Positions 34,620 through 46,198 of a DNA stretch of 64,000 nucleotides are shown piece after piece. The position numbers and the translations under genes are program-made. The DNA is from Adiantum capillus-veneris (taxonomy: Eukaryota; Streptophyta; Polypodiopsida; Polypodiales; Pteridaceae). The first letter of the stretch is position 1, and each line of letters begins with the position of its first letter. The notes under the pieces were generated by a model. The model saw only the letters and a list, made by a program, of their open reading frames with translations. It was not told the origin of the DNA and searched no databases. The stretch is from positions 74,991,910 to 75,055,909 of the forward strand of contig CM043960.1 in NCBI GenBank assembly GCA_014529385.2. Direction: 5' to 3'.

Positions 34620-36000
34620 AAGCATCCACAATGGGTTCCACATATTTTTGTAGCTTTGAGGCCACAACCTTAATGGAGAGATTTTCATTCTTCTTTGGAA
34701 TTCTTGTACTTACCAACTTTGGCCATTGCGTTCTTCCTTTGGCTGCTGATAGGTGTAGAAGTTAAGGCCATGAAATGTTTGGCATTTGGGTTTGTAAATC
34801 ATCCAAGATGTTGTAGGGCTCTAACTCCTTTCCGAATGGGAAGTTTTTGATACCAATTTCCCTTCGTCTTCATCTTTTCTTCCTCGTACTTTCAGCTTGT
34901 TCCAGCTTTGACTTCTTCTTCTTGTCCCTTCTGGCTGAATTTTTTCGTTCACTTCCCATGTCTCCATCCTTATCATGTTCTCTTGTGCTTTTTTCTATCG
35001 GCATAACATCAAAGTTTAGAGTATGCTCATTCATTACCTCTTCTAGCTTGATGACGTTGACTCCTCTTTCTTCCTCCTCATGTGAGACATGGGGTATATT
35101 TGCTGGTGGTGGTGGTCAACGAGGGATTTGTGGGCCTTGAGAAAGTTTCTGCTACCCAGTCAGAGGAGGCAGTCTAGGGGGGTATATGTCTCCCGGTAGT
35201 CGCCTTGGATGTGGACAATTGTACATGCCATGGCCCATTTCATTGCAATTCCAACATTTCAACTCTTGAGATTGTCTTTGTTGATTGCGATTCCCTTCTC
35301 TTGGTTGTCGTTGTTGAGGTAGGCCCTATACTAGATTCAGAGTGAGGTTCTCAAGCTGTTGAGTTAGCCTTTGTAAAACCTCTTGTTGAAAGTTATCTCC
35401 TATTTGTGAAGATTGTGCAAGAGGGTCCCTAATTGGTGCTTCCATGGTTGTGAAGAATCCCTCTCACTTCATTCAAACCCCTTGCTCTATGTGCTTGGAA
35501 GTGTAGTTTTCTAAACTTGATGATGGCTACCTCACATGCTTCTTTGAAGGTGGATGGGAATTTTAGCTCTACTTTAGCCTTTAAAAGTGGATACAAGCCA
35601 ACCATGCATCTGTCGTTTTGAAAGCTAGGTGCACCACCATGATTTTCTAATGTAGCCTCCCACCTACCCCATAGATTGACAATGGTTGCTTCATAAGAAG
35701 GATAGTCTTCAAGTGATACATGCTTATGTCCAATAAGACATTTCCATAGTCCTTCTGAAGTATCACCTTGCCCGAACTTGGAGAGGAAGCTTGCTCACAG
35801 TCTCTCCCAGTTCAGCTTGATTTGAGGTTGCAAGGTCTCATACCATGCTTTAGCTTCTGCTTTGAGAGCAAGCGGGAAGGCTCATAGCTTGACTTCCTCT
35901 TCATCTCTCCCGGATATGAGATGTGCCATCTCCAAGTTGTCAAGAAACTCTTGCACATGTTCCCCACTTCTTGCATAAAACGTGGGAAAAGCATTTGACA
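34620..36000 (-). pseudogene. Element 3 gag region
   Basis: Badly broken. The clearest marker is a zinc knuckle read on the - strand at about 35213-35260 (CWNCNEMGHGMYNCPHP), nearly the same as in element 1. A basic Arg/Lys region lies near 34850-34940, and the gag start is near 36000 (SNAFPTFYARSGEH when read in sense). Numerous stops prevent a continuous frame. Confidence 0.6.
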
Positions 36001-36059
36001 TTTTGTTTAGACTTTTGATTTTTTTTCAAGAAACTTTTCTCTTACGAGCCGCACAAGAT

Positions 36060-36560
36060 TCTTGACACTATAAATCTGATTACATTAAAATAAAGATGTA
36101 CACATCCATTGTTAATTCGTACTTTATCATAGGTAGAGTAAATGAATGAATTGAAGCATTGATTTCATTGAGGCGAGTGGATCGAAATATCCTCCTTATG
36201 ATAAATTGAAACCGAAACTTACTTGCAATGACTATGTGAATGGATTGCCGAGCAATAGGACTAAAAGTTTCATTTTTTTTATCGTGATTCATGTGCTACT
36301 ACTCATTGTTGGTTTGAAGACCTCGTTCCTTCATATGGCCCTTGAGCACCTTCACCACTCCTTGTTCCTTCCTTTAAAACAAAATGAACACGTGAACATC
36401 AAAAGAGGTTTCATAATTGATGATTGGAAGTATGACTGGATTGGGTGATGCCAATATTTCTCTAAGTCGTTTTGCACCAAACATAAAAACAATGCATTGC
36501 TAGAAATAGACTTCTCTATCTATGTGAACATTTGCTGTAATGTGTTGTGCAATTGAAATG
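36060..36560 (-). repeat. Duplicated leader module of element 3
   Basis: Two copies as in element 1. 36080-36292 is an open 70-codon frame containing RRIFRSTRLNEINAS and IKYELTMDVYIFIL. 36370-36560 reads VFMFGAKRLREILAS and PVILPIINYETSFDVHVFIL with one stop. Confidence 0.5.
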
Positions 36561-36617
36561 GATAGATGGGAACTCCATTATTCATGACTAAAAATTGAAG
36601 GTAACTTGGAAATATGT

Positions 36618-36638
36618 TCCTCAGTAGGGGGGGCACCA
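36618..36638 (-). other. Primer binding site of element 3
   Basis: The - strand reads TGGTGCCCCCCCTACTGAGGA, six bases inside the LTR start at 36645. Same type as element 1 with extra C residues. Confidence 0.6.
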
Positions 36639-36644
36639 CTTTTA

Positions 36645-38998
36645 TGAGAGCAAGCTTTTTGACATGGGGCCTCTAAACCCAAACCATGGGACAACCTTCA
36701 CAAGATGTTCGTAGAGAAGTACGCACACTACTTGGGGCAACATCTTCTTTTGGGAGTGGAGAAGGAAACCAATCAAATAACACTTGCACCCACCCACTCA
36801 AGCAATGAACTTTGAGAATCCCTTACTCTATGTAGATTTTGGACGCTTGACAGCATCAACGATTTTGCAACCCAATGCCATGTATCAAATGTAAATATGC
36901 AATTCGTGGAATCACTTTCACCTTGTCCCATAAGAATACCCATGATATATCCAAACTCCTCCTCTATCAAGCACTCATAAAAAATCATGCGAACAAGACT
37001 TGCCTCTCAGAAAAAACACAAGGGAATCACCTACACCAAACTAACACACTTTGCATAGAGAGCTCATGGGTGAAAGCATGTTAACCTGTCGCTCTTTTTG
37101 TGCTAGTTAGCAGTTTCAAATTAGCACATCTTTGAAAAGTTGGGCGTTCGGTAAATTTTTTACAAATAATATCAAAATTTGTCGGAGGTTGTACATTTGG
37201 ATTCCTTGTTTCAAGTGCTTTCTATTGATATATCATATGTCATAGATCTTGGAGATGTAGCCAAGTTATTGTACTAGTTAGCATATGTCAAAATTGTGCT
37301 AGTTAGCATTGTCCGGGACATGAAAACGCATGACAAGTTAACATGCTTTCACCCTCATCTCCATCTATGCAATGTCGTGACAAATAAAATCACCATGAGA
37401 GGTAACCACATGCATATGTATTGAAGAAAAAGAGAGTTGGAGTGAGAAATTCCTTTAGACTAATTGAATAAGTGTGGAGAAACAAACCAATGGTAAATTG
37501 AGAGTAGAACACTTACTTGATTTCTCACACACTTTTTAAGGGGAAGAAAGACGTTGGTTAACCATCACGAATTGAGACACTTGATTGTTCAAAGATGATT
37601 TAATGATAATTAACATAACCATGAGAGACATCATGATGTATTTACAAGTTATTGAGGTGCTACAATGATTTATTGGTTGATGGAGTACGAGATTGTAGAA
37701 TAGAAAGAGTGGAGGATAGAGTTGCACATCCTCCAAAGAGGAGGAATAGGAGGGAGGATGTGAAAGAGGGATAGTTGGGGGTTTCTCTATTGTTGATCAA
37801 GAACAAAATGGGAGTTGAAAAAATAGGTGTGTGTCCTTGAGTCTCTCCAAGGGGGGGTATTTATAGTTGTGCAAGAGTGGGATTATGCTACACTTAATTA
37901 GGGTGAGTGATTAGCCCTAGTTAAGTGTCCTTTGACCACTTATTGAATATTGGACATAATATGGATTATTTACTCACAAAAAATAGCATTTTAGACCATG
38001 AAGGCTCCATAGGGGTGCATAATGTATGTGGGCCCCACCATGAGGCCCTATGGGTGGCTCCTACAGGGTATCTCAACTTGTCTGTCTTGGCATTAGAAGC
38101 ATCTTTAAGTTGGTCGCATCGCATGCAAGTGATCTTGAACACTCATTGCTCTTATAGAAGATGAGTAAGGGCAAGATAAGATCTCACCCTCTTGATTTAC
38201 TTGATTTAAAATTTCCTATTGCTGCGATTCTGACAGATTTACACTGGTTTTACCATAACGTTTTACCTGTAGCACAGAATGACATGCTTCAAAAGGAAAC
38301 CTTCGGACCTTCTCAACATGCTTGATATGAATTTGGACTATTCTTCATGCCCATGCACCAAGGAATTCGGTTTGGAAGGTCCACACTAGGCTAGGGAACC
38401 TTTTGCTTCCAGGTCTTCTTGTATGGGCCCTTTGCTTGTATACATCCAAGGGGAATCATGCTGTTTCAAAAGGGTATGCTGCTTAACCAAAGAGAGGAGG
38501 GCCCAATCTTATTTTCTTGTGAAAAGAATATGCCATTTGGGTCTTTTTTGAAAGGAGAAAAACTATATGGATATTTTTAAGAGATATTGGGCTACCTATG
38601 TAGGGCATATAAGACTTGTAGAGCTAAACCATAATCTTTAAAGACAAGTGGAGAGTTGATTTCCATGATAATTTATCTATATGGGATGGAATATAAATAA
38701 TTTTTTTTTCTACTACTAATTTGTAAGAGGTAAGAAAGTTTGGAGGTAGGTAGTTGGTTATTGTACGCTTATTTTTATTTACAAATATAAAAAAGAAATT
38801 GACGGTAATATAAACGTATGACTAAGGTGACTTTTTTGGGAAGAGTATGATGTATGTGTCACCACAAAGGTTAGACAAAGAGAGGGAATTTACTCTAGAT
38901 AAGTTAATAGCGTAGAAAAATATATACACATGTGAGGAAGAGGACATTGAGTAGGCTGAAAATGTTGCAAAAAGATGGTTGCCATTTTATGCCACTCA
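36645..38998 (-). repeat. LTR shared by elements 3 and 4
   Basis: About 2.07 kb without the 287-bp MITE. It is the 5' LTR for the internal region on its left and is followed on its right by a polypurine tract and integrase-side sequence, so it is also the 3' LTR of a second internal region. Confidence 0.82.
37068..37354. mobile_element. MITE, 287 bp, terminal inverted repeats GGGTGAAAGCATGTTAAC
   Basis: Ends GGGTGAAAGCATGTTAAC and GTTAACATGCTTTCACCC are perfect inverted repeats (pairing extends to about 23 bp with one mismatch). The 4-bp sequence tcat flanks it on both sides (37064-37067, 37355-37358). The paired LTR at 28743-30511 has the uninterrupted site gagagctcatctcc, which proves insertion. 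Internally it repeats gctagttagca. It has no coding capacity, so it depends on an unknown transposase. Confidence 0.92.
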
Positions 38999-41139
38999 TA
39001 TTAACCCTCGCCCAAGCCCAAAAATATTCATATCTTTAGGAGGACGGTGTTGTTTTTTCTTCTTCTCTTTTTAAATTTTTTAAATCTATTTATAATAGGA
39101 GGAGCGACATGCACTCTTTTACTCCATTAGACCTGTTATTCATTACCTCAGTCCCATAAATGGGAGATGGGACGGTTGCCTTGGGTATGTTCAGATTCCA
39201 AGACTGGGTCTTCTTTGCACATCAAAGATTTAAAAATAGGTGAAGCATTTGCCAAACCGAAGGGAGCCATGCCAATTTGGAGCTTAGGGGATGTAGGTAG
39301 ATGACTTCCTACCAATGGATTGATACATCGAAAGTAGGGCGTTAATCTCCATTCATTGACTCTAGTCTTGTGGAGTTTTCTTGATAGGTCTGCTTATCTA
39401 AAAATACCATTCCCAAACTTTGTTTTTATCATGAAAGGTCACTCCCATCTTTGCAAAAAATTTCTGTCAAGTCGAGTATCAAGTTGGTTATCATAGTGAA
39501 GAACCAACATACCTTCTTTCAATCCTTTCCCCTTGAGCTTCTTGTTGATTCTGTCCCTTTGGCTTGTAGCTTGGGTGATGTAGTGATCAATGGACTCTTC
39601 TCTATCTAGCTCAAGTTGTTGGAGATCTAAGGTCCATTCATGTAGAGCCTCTTTTGGTTTTTTTTCCACTCTTGCAAGAACGCACAAGATTGAGAGCTCC
39701 ACCTCAATGGGGAGAAGTGCCTCATGTCCATAAACTAGATGAAAAGGAGTGAATTGGGTAGATACCTTGAAAGATGTCCTATATGCCCAAAGAGAAGCAG
39801 TCAAATGGCGATGCCAATCATTAGGCCGGTTCACACCCTACTTAGAAATGATCTTACATATCATTCCATTCACTTTTTCCACCAATCCGTTGCATTGATG
39901 ATAGTAGGGTGTGGAATGCAAGTGTTTCACTTTTAACCTCCTCAATAGGTCATTCAAAAGGTTAGCCCTAAAACTCGGGACTCGATCTGATAAGATTTCT
40001 AGGGGTATTCCAAACCTACTACAAATATGATAAAAATTAAACTCTAACACCTCTTCAAAAGTGATTCGCGTTGTGCTTGTTGCTTCCGCCCATCGTGTCA
40101 TGTAGTCAATACTCATGATGATCACAACTTTTCGTGTAGAAGTACGAGGTAAGGGACCTATTGCATCCATACCCCACTTTTCAAAAGGGCCATAAGATAT
40201 TATTGGGACTCGAGGCTCATATGTTATTCGTCTATCCACAACAATTTGGCATTGCTTACATACCTTACACCAATGTTGGACATCACGTTGTAAGCTCGCC
40301 AAATAAACCCTGCTTGTAAAATCTTCCTACTTGTAATATCTTGAGAAACGTGACCATCACAGACATCATCATGACATGAAAGAAGAAATTTCTCAATCTC
40401 CTGCACACATGGTACTCTCCTCAAGACCAAATGTTTTCCTTTGTGATATAAGTCATCCCCGATCAACTAGTAAGGTGTGGCCTTCTTAACTAGTCTATGT
40501 ATTTGCACCTTATCTAAGTGTTTGGGACACTCACCTGCTTGTAGGAAGAAAATAATGTCTTTTAGCTCCTCTTGACCTTGATATTTGGGTTCATAAAGTT
40601 TCACACCTCCTACCACCATTTGAATTTTTTCATTTGTGAGTAACTCTGCTTCCTTGTTATGAGTTCTCACAATGTGTTGTACCTGTGCTGCTTTAGAACC
40701 CTTCATCAGAGCTCTTACACTACTAAGCCACTCAAACAATGTACGATTCTTGCACCTCCAAGTCCCTTGGATTTTCCTGACCACTAGCAAAGAATCACCT
40801 TTTATAATAAGTCTTTGTATGCCTAATTCTTTGCATTCTTCTAACCCAAGGGTTACAGGAGCATACTCAGCTTCATTGTTAGAGTCGACATTGGGTAGAG
40901 TGATACCTTTTTTAAGCATTACCTCCTTTTCTGGGTTCAAAATGATGATTCCCCCTACTGTTTTGTCATGTTGGTGTTGATAATCTCCGTTAAACCACAA
41001 AGTATGGGCATTATCAATCTCCTTCTCTTTGAACTGTTTTGAGCCTTCCTCTCTTTGTAGTCATGATCCTTCCCTTTCTCTCACTTTGTAGGTGAGAATG
41101 TCTGCAAGTCTTGCAAGGCACGGGAAGAAGATATCATAA
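38999..41139 (-). mobile_element. Element 4: partial second internal region
   Basis: Sequence homologous to 30512-32750 (polypurine tract, integrase, second RNase H) follows the shared LTR. It ends at about 41139, after an internal deletion relative to element 3 that joins ctgcaagtc to ggcacgggaagaag. The rest of this copy (RT, gag, outer LTR) is missing. Confidence 0.8.
39439..41000 (-). pseudogene. Element 4 second RNase H and integrase
   Basis: Sense order from 41000: second RNase H (WFNGDYQHQHDKTVGG, NNEAEYAPVTL, IKGDSLLVVRK); 40466-40224 with the integrase zinc finger start (CHDDVCDGHVSQDI); 40302-39838 with CKVCKQCQ, WGMDAIGPLPR, LSDRVPSF (second catalytic Asp followed by Arg) and CNGLVEKVNG; 39834-39439 with LTASLWAYRT and the C-terminal part. 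It is less damaged than element 3 but still has several frameshifts. The DGA motif of the second RNase H has become NGD. Confidence 0.77.
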
Positions 41140-41469
41140 CATCAAGATATCGACGGCCGGACCTTTCCACGCGGTTATCAATGTACTTGCAGCCCGTCGA
41201 TATATGCATCAGAATATCCATCGATATGTGCGTGGAAATACGCGTGGCAAGGCATACTTTACCACGCGTATATCAACGAATATTACCACGAGTATATCGA
41301 CGCAAAAAATTGGGAGAAAAAAAAAGGGAAATCCGTGTGCAGCGCCGCAAGCGGCCATTTTCGCCTGCGATACGCTCAGATCTCTTGGCCGAAACCTGCT
41401 GCGCAGGTATTATGAAACTCTCCCTCTCTCTCTCTCTCTCTACATCGTGTGTGTGTTTGTGTGTGTGTG

Positions 41470-41472
<3 letters not shown>

Positions 41473-41542
<70 letters not shown>
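41473..41542. repeat. (GA)35 microsatellite
   Basis: A long GA tract preceded by CT (41421-41442) and GT (41450-41470) tracts. Confidence 0.95.
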
Positions 41543-41545
<3 letters not shown>

Positions 41546-41802
41546 TATGCGTAGGAAATTAAAATTAAACAAAGAGGATTTAAAGAGAGAAATGAAAATG
41601 AAATGTTATATTAACGTCTTCAAAAGGCCAAAGCGACCTATGAGACCAGAAAGTTACAATGTGGTGGATCTGATACAAAGTCAGAGTAACAAGATGAAAA
41701 AATGACAAAATAAAATATTATGGAATCCTAAATTGCTGGGTGTGGACTAAGAAGCTAAAACAGCTAGCTGGGATAGGTAGATCATAGGAGATCCAGCATC
41801 GA

Positions 41803-41963
41803 TCACTGGCGGATCTCATCAATCTCCTCCATGGTCAGTAGTCTGACCGAGCGTTGTGAATGTCGAGCCAAAGTGACCTGGATCCTGTTATGCAGCCTCT
41901 GTCCATATTGTGTAGTCCTCTGCAGTTGTAGACGTCTGGATTTCTCTAGCTCAGTCGCTCATT
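41803..41963 (-). pseudogene. Exon-like block, product unknown
   Basis: The - strand reads a short open segment, KSRRLQLQRTTQYGQRL then RSVRLLTMEEIDEIRQ and a stop at 41803-41805. Composition is protein-like rather than repeat-derived. It could be a C-terminal exon of a second gene of the CACTA-type element, but nothing confirms this. Confidence 0.2.
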
Positions 41964-41997
41964 CGATCAATATGCCTCTAGTGTAAAGCGACGAGCT

Positions 41998-42690
<693 letters not shown>

Positions 42691-42906
42691 AGTCGGCGTG
42701 AAAGAGTTAGGTTGGCTGACCAATTGTGTGAAAAGGACAAAAACTCTCTCTATCTCTCTCTCTCTCCCTCTAGAAGAAACTATGGAACTAAAAGAGGCAA
42801 AGGGGTTTTGCCCGCTACATGCATTTCCATGTACACCTGGGAGTGCACGTATGTGTCTACCCATATAGGATTTGACCAATAAAGATGAGATTTTGACCCG
42901 GTGGTC

Positions 42907-42948
42907 CTGATCTCCGTACACCTCTGGACCGAGGTGTACGGAGATCGG
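42907..42948. repeat. Perfect hairpin
   Basis: GATCTCCGTACACCTC (42909-42924), a 6-base loop TGGACC, then GAGGTGTACGGAGATC (42931-42946). A G-T pair and two more pairs extend the stem. The flanks are not obviously part of a known element. Confidence 0.85.
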
Positions 42949-43102
42949 GCAAGACTGGAGAATGCGAGGTAGTTTACATTGTGAGGAGTATATATATTAA
43001 AACAACATTCATAATCATTGTAGATGGAAACGTCATCAACTAACATAGAGGAAAAGATTGCATGCTCATGCACGCTATGCAAGTATCAAATCCTGCAAAT
43101 GC

Positions 43103-43345
43103 TGTGCGCTCCTTGCCACACTGTCGAAGCAAGGGACTTGCCAATACACCGTGTGCGAGCCACAAACGGCTCCAAGCACACAACAAGCCTAAACTAGCAA
43201 GCTCAAGAAAGCAAAGGGTGTGTCACTCACCGCTCTACGCTCGCCTTCGTGGTGGATTCCTCGCCGCGATGAAGAAGAAGCTGCAGTCGTGCCGCGCTCA
43301 ACCGCTTCGCCGCCGTCGTGCCTTCGTAATGCTCGATCGCACACA

Positions 43346-43419
<74 letters not shown>

Positions 43420-43704
43420 AGGAGGTGAAGAAGAAGAAGATGGAGATGGAGCAAGAGCACTCTTCTATTGCACAAATGAGAGAATGAGTAAAAATTAGGT
43501 TTAGTTGGCTTTTATAGGAGCTCACCCCATTCACACTTGGGCGCCCATGCTTAGCCAACTAATCCCTTGAATGTCCCAGTTAGAGTGCGCCTCTCATCGG
43601 CGATCACTCTACCTTTCCCTATTGGTCCGACAAGCCCGGTACCTAACTCTAAATAATACAACGTTTATAGATGATAGGGTGTCCGTGTGCCGTGAGGGTT
43701 AACA
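43103..43704 (-). repeat. 3' LTR of element 5
   Basis: 602 bp; the copy at 55848-56406 is 559 bp. The difference is mostly a longer CT tract (43351-43401) and about 11 bp near 43662. It starts tgtgcgctcc and ends gagggttaaca. Confidence 0.93.
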
Positions 43705-43721
43705 TGCCCCCCTTCCTGATG
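43705..43721 (-). other. Polypurine tract of element 5
   Basis: The - strand reads AGGAAGGGGGGCA directly upstream of the 3' LTR start TGTTAACCC. Confidence 0.75.
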
Positions 43722-44929
43722 TAGATTCCGTCCTCGGAAGCGATTGAGTTGAAGCTTGGTATGTCCATGTTGTAGAGCATCTAGATTTGAATCTGCAAGG
43801 CAAAGTCACTGTTTTAGCAAGCGGAATTATATTGCCATAAATCATGAGGGGAATGTAAAGTACATGTGGAAATGAGTAATTGCAAGACTTATGAAATGTT
43901 AGACTGCCATTAAGGACAAATAAATTGCACTTTGAGTAGATTAATTAATCAAGAGTTTTGAGCTTATGGGTGAGTCTATCAATTAGTTAGCTATGACTAA
44001 GGTTAAAACAACTACTCTAGTACTAGCAAGCTAAGAAGATTATCTAAATGCAAGATTCCCTAATTATGCTTTTCAGCTTTGATTAGCCAACTTGCTCTCA
44101 CAACTGCAAACAAAAGCTTGAAATGTTAACTGTAAGCTCAATGGAAGTCTTTTAATTTTTCTTTATCTTTTTTTAATACTTTTTTACTTTGGGTCACAAT
44201 CATGTGACGTGTGTGCTTATTTTGTATGTCCGGGGTTTTTTGCTTCTCAAGGAAAAGCGCCCACACTGGGAACCTCTAGGGCTCTAGTACCATAGACAAT
44301 ACATGTGAGTGAAGTACCAATTCAAGCCAGGATTTCTCTTCCAGCATAAGATTTTTCATTTGTGGCACTTATGTTTTTTTTTTTTTTTTTTTGCTTCCAT
44401 TTCCTTGGTATTCGCACTAGTGTTTTTTGTTGTTTGAGTGAGCAAGCCTTTCTCTGCCTAAAACATTCCTAAGGTCTCAAATACTCGGATAATTTTATTA
44501 GCTAGGCCTAGTGGTCAAGTAAATGAGTTAACCTAAAGTCACGGTCTCCTAATCTCCAGGCTCATCCATAAGATTAAACTGGAGTTCAATCAACTTAAGC
44601 AAAGACAAATTTATACATCTATAATGATAGATAACAATCATAACTATTGCACTCAAACAAAGAATGAAAAATCATTATTAGCAATTACACATATCCACCA
44701 ACATGAATCATGGAAAGTAGTACACCTGGAGGTATGGAGTGGCTCATTTCGTTGAAGCAGATGTCCTCAGCCATGTGGATGGAGATCCATATAAGTCCTA
44801 CCTAACACATCCAAAAACAGGCACTATACCTCTAGGAGGCATGTCAGTGTGAAAAATTAAAACTCCTAAAAAACAAACTCAAAACACAATCTAGACCCCT
44901 AACCTACCTATCTGTCACCCCATTCAGAA
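43722..44929 (-). other. Long 3' non-coding region of element 5
   Basis: About 1.2 kb between the last accessory ORF and the polypurine tract. It contains a 20-base T run (44371-44392) and no convincing coding sequence on either strand. Confidence 0.5.
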
Positions 44930-45361
44930 TCAAGGAAAGAGGATATTATATAAACCGGGTGGCCACCCTAAGGCTAGGCCTCTATCCTCATCATCTAGAT
45001 AAATAAAATCGTTGTCCGTGAGGCCATAGTCTTCCTCGGTCTCTATTAGTTCCTCTTCATCATCCTCTTGTGCAATCATGCTAATTAAGAACCTCGTGAT
45101 GCGTGGATACTCATCTTGTGCAAAAGAATAAGCATGTGCCATTGGAGACACATTCGCTACTGGGTAGGGATCACTAGTTAGCCATAGACGTATCAGCCAT
45201 TCTAACTCCTCAAAATTTCTCTCACATGCAAGGCTCTCTATCAAATCCCATTCGCAAGAAAGTATAGGGTAGCATACGTAGAACACTTGAGGAAAAGACA
45301 AAGGGTACCTTTCATCAAAAATAGAAGTGCATGCCTCTGGTGAAGTAGCCATTTCTGACAA
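44930..45361 (-). CDS. Element 5 accessory ORF 2 (acidic, 140 residues)
   Basis: The frame is open for 143 codons; the first ATG is at 45352, giving a 140-residue acidic protein. Readable segments are FPQVFYVCYPILSCEWDLI, FEELEWLIRLWL and a strongly acidic C-terminal third (QEDDEEELIETEEDYG, YLDDEDRG). No signal peptide, membrane segment or known domain is evident, so it does not look like an envelope protein. It lies between the polymerase region and the 3' LTR on the element's coding strand, the position of extra genes in Athila-type elements. A role in silencing defence or RNA binding would be guesswork. Confidence 0.45.
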   Translation of the reverse strand: MSEMATSPEACTSIFDERYPLSFPQVFYVCYPILSCEWDLIESLACERNFEELEWLIRLWLTSDPYPVANVSPMAHAYSFAQDEYPRITRFLISMIAQEDDEEELIETEEDYGLTDNDFIYLDDEDRGLALGWPPGLYNILFP

Positions 45362-45565
45362 GACAGATAGATTTGGTTAGGCCTTTAAAACATAAGAGTT
45401 GTTTTTGTGTGTTGCTCTTGCTCTTTACTATTTTTGTTTTTTTGTGAGTATAAGGCTATATATATACATTCCCTAAGATTGGAATTGAGAGGTCAGGGAG
45501 GAAGGTTGAGAGGGGAGCGAGTGAATGATTGATGTTAGCAAACACTCCCCCCTTCCTTGGGTAGA

Positions 45566-46180
45566 TCATACCTTTTGGAATGAGGTCGTCACCTTTTGAA
45601 ACCAATTGTTCCAAGTTGTTATGGGTGAAGGTTTTAACCAATAGTTTTCAACCGCCCTATGCGTTTCATCTAGTTGCAAGGGTGGTAAGGTACTCTCCCA
45701 TGATTTTATTTGCAACGTTGTTGTAGGTGGTGAACTTACCTCGGGAGGTGCAAACTCTTTCGTGCTTGTATGGATATGTGCAATGGTAGGTGGAGGTTGT
45801 GTCGAAGCTTCTATTTGCGTATAGGAACTACATGAAGAGCAAGAAGCTTCATTTGATTTCCCTGTTCCTGAGCTAGGTGGAACAAATCGTTCTTTCTTTG
45901 GTACCCAAACTAGCTCTAGAACGGGTGTGTAACATTCCATGATTTTTTCCTTTCCGCGATTTTCAATTTGTTTTGGAGCCACAGGATTGGGTTTACATGG
46001 GCCAGGTGATAGGTAAGAGCACAATCTACGTTTTGGCACCCAGATTTGATCATTTCCTTCATAGTATCCTTGGGCTTCCAATAGTCGTTTAGGAATCCAA
46101 CGCAGCGTTTCTTTACATTTCTTGGAGTGAGTGGTACGGTTCTTACTAGGTTTCCGTTTTCTTGCATCAACCATGCTCAC
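45566..46180 (-). CDS. Element 5 accessory ORF 1 with repeated W-[IV]-P-K motif
   Basis: About 200 residues (first ATG near 46174) in the same frame as the preceding integrase/protease-like ORF, from which one TGA at 46199-46201 separates it. Three copies of a short motif are visible: RWIPKRLL, IWVPKRRL and VWVPKKER, followed by a Ser/Thr/Pro-rich half and ITTWNNWFQKV at the end. The repeats suggest a small binding module. It may be made by stop-codon readthrough or splicing: a GTGAGT donor overlaps the stop. No homologous domain is recognised. Confidence 0.45.
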   Translation of the reverse strand: MSMVDARKRKPSKNRTTHSKKCKETLRWIPKRLLEAQGYYEGNDQIWVPKRRLCSYLSPGPCKPNPVAPKQIENRGKEKIMECYTPVLELVWVPKKERFVPPSSGTGKSNEASCSSCSSYTQIEASTQPPPTIAHIHTSTKEFAPPEVSSPPTTTLQIKSWESTLPPLQLDETHRAVENYWLKPSPITTWNNWFQKVTTSFQKV

Positions 46181-46198
46181 TACAGAGGTTTTAGGGAC

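Larger units (their letters stand above)
28743..38998 (-). mobile_element. Ty3/gypsy retrotransposon 3 (Tat-like), decayed
   Basis: The LTR at 36645-38998 and a left-truncated LTR at 28743-30511 flank an internal region with broken gag, protease, RT, RNase H, second RNase H and integrase on the - strand. The primer site (36618-36638), polypurine tract (30512-30530) and leader modules match element 1. The LTR pair is otherwise very similar apart from a MITE in the right copy. A second, partial internal region follows the right LTR directly, so the element is part of an array. Confidence 0.85.

Noticed and set aside
37068-37354. Promoter hairpin or regulatory inverted repeat within the LTR
   Set aside because: Absent from the twin LTR and flanked by a target duplication, so it is an insertion.
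41140-41320. Left terminus of the CACTA element at the end of element 4
   Set aside because: No CACTA-like end or inverted copy of the 58570-58586 motif is visible there.
44930-45361. Envelope-like protein
   Set aside because: No signal peptide, transmembrane segment or fusion-peptide-like stretch; strongly acidic instead.
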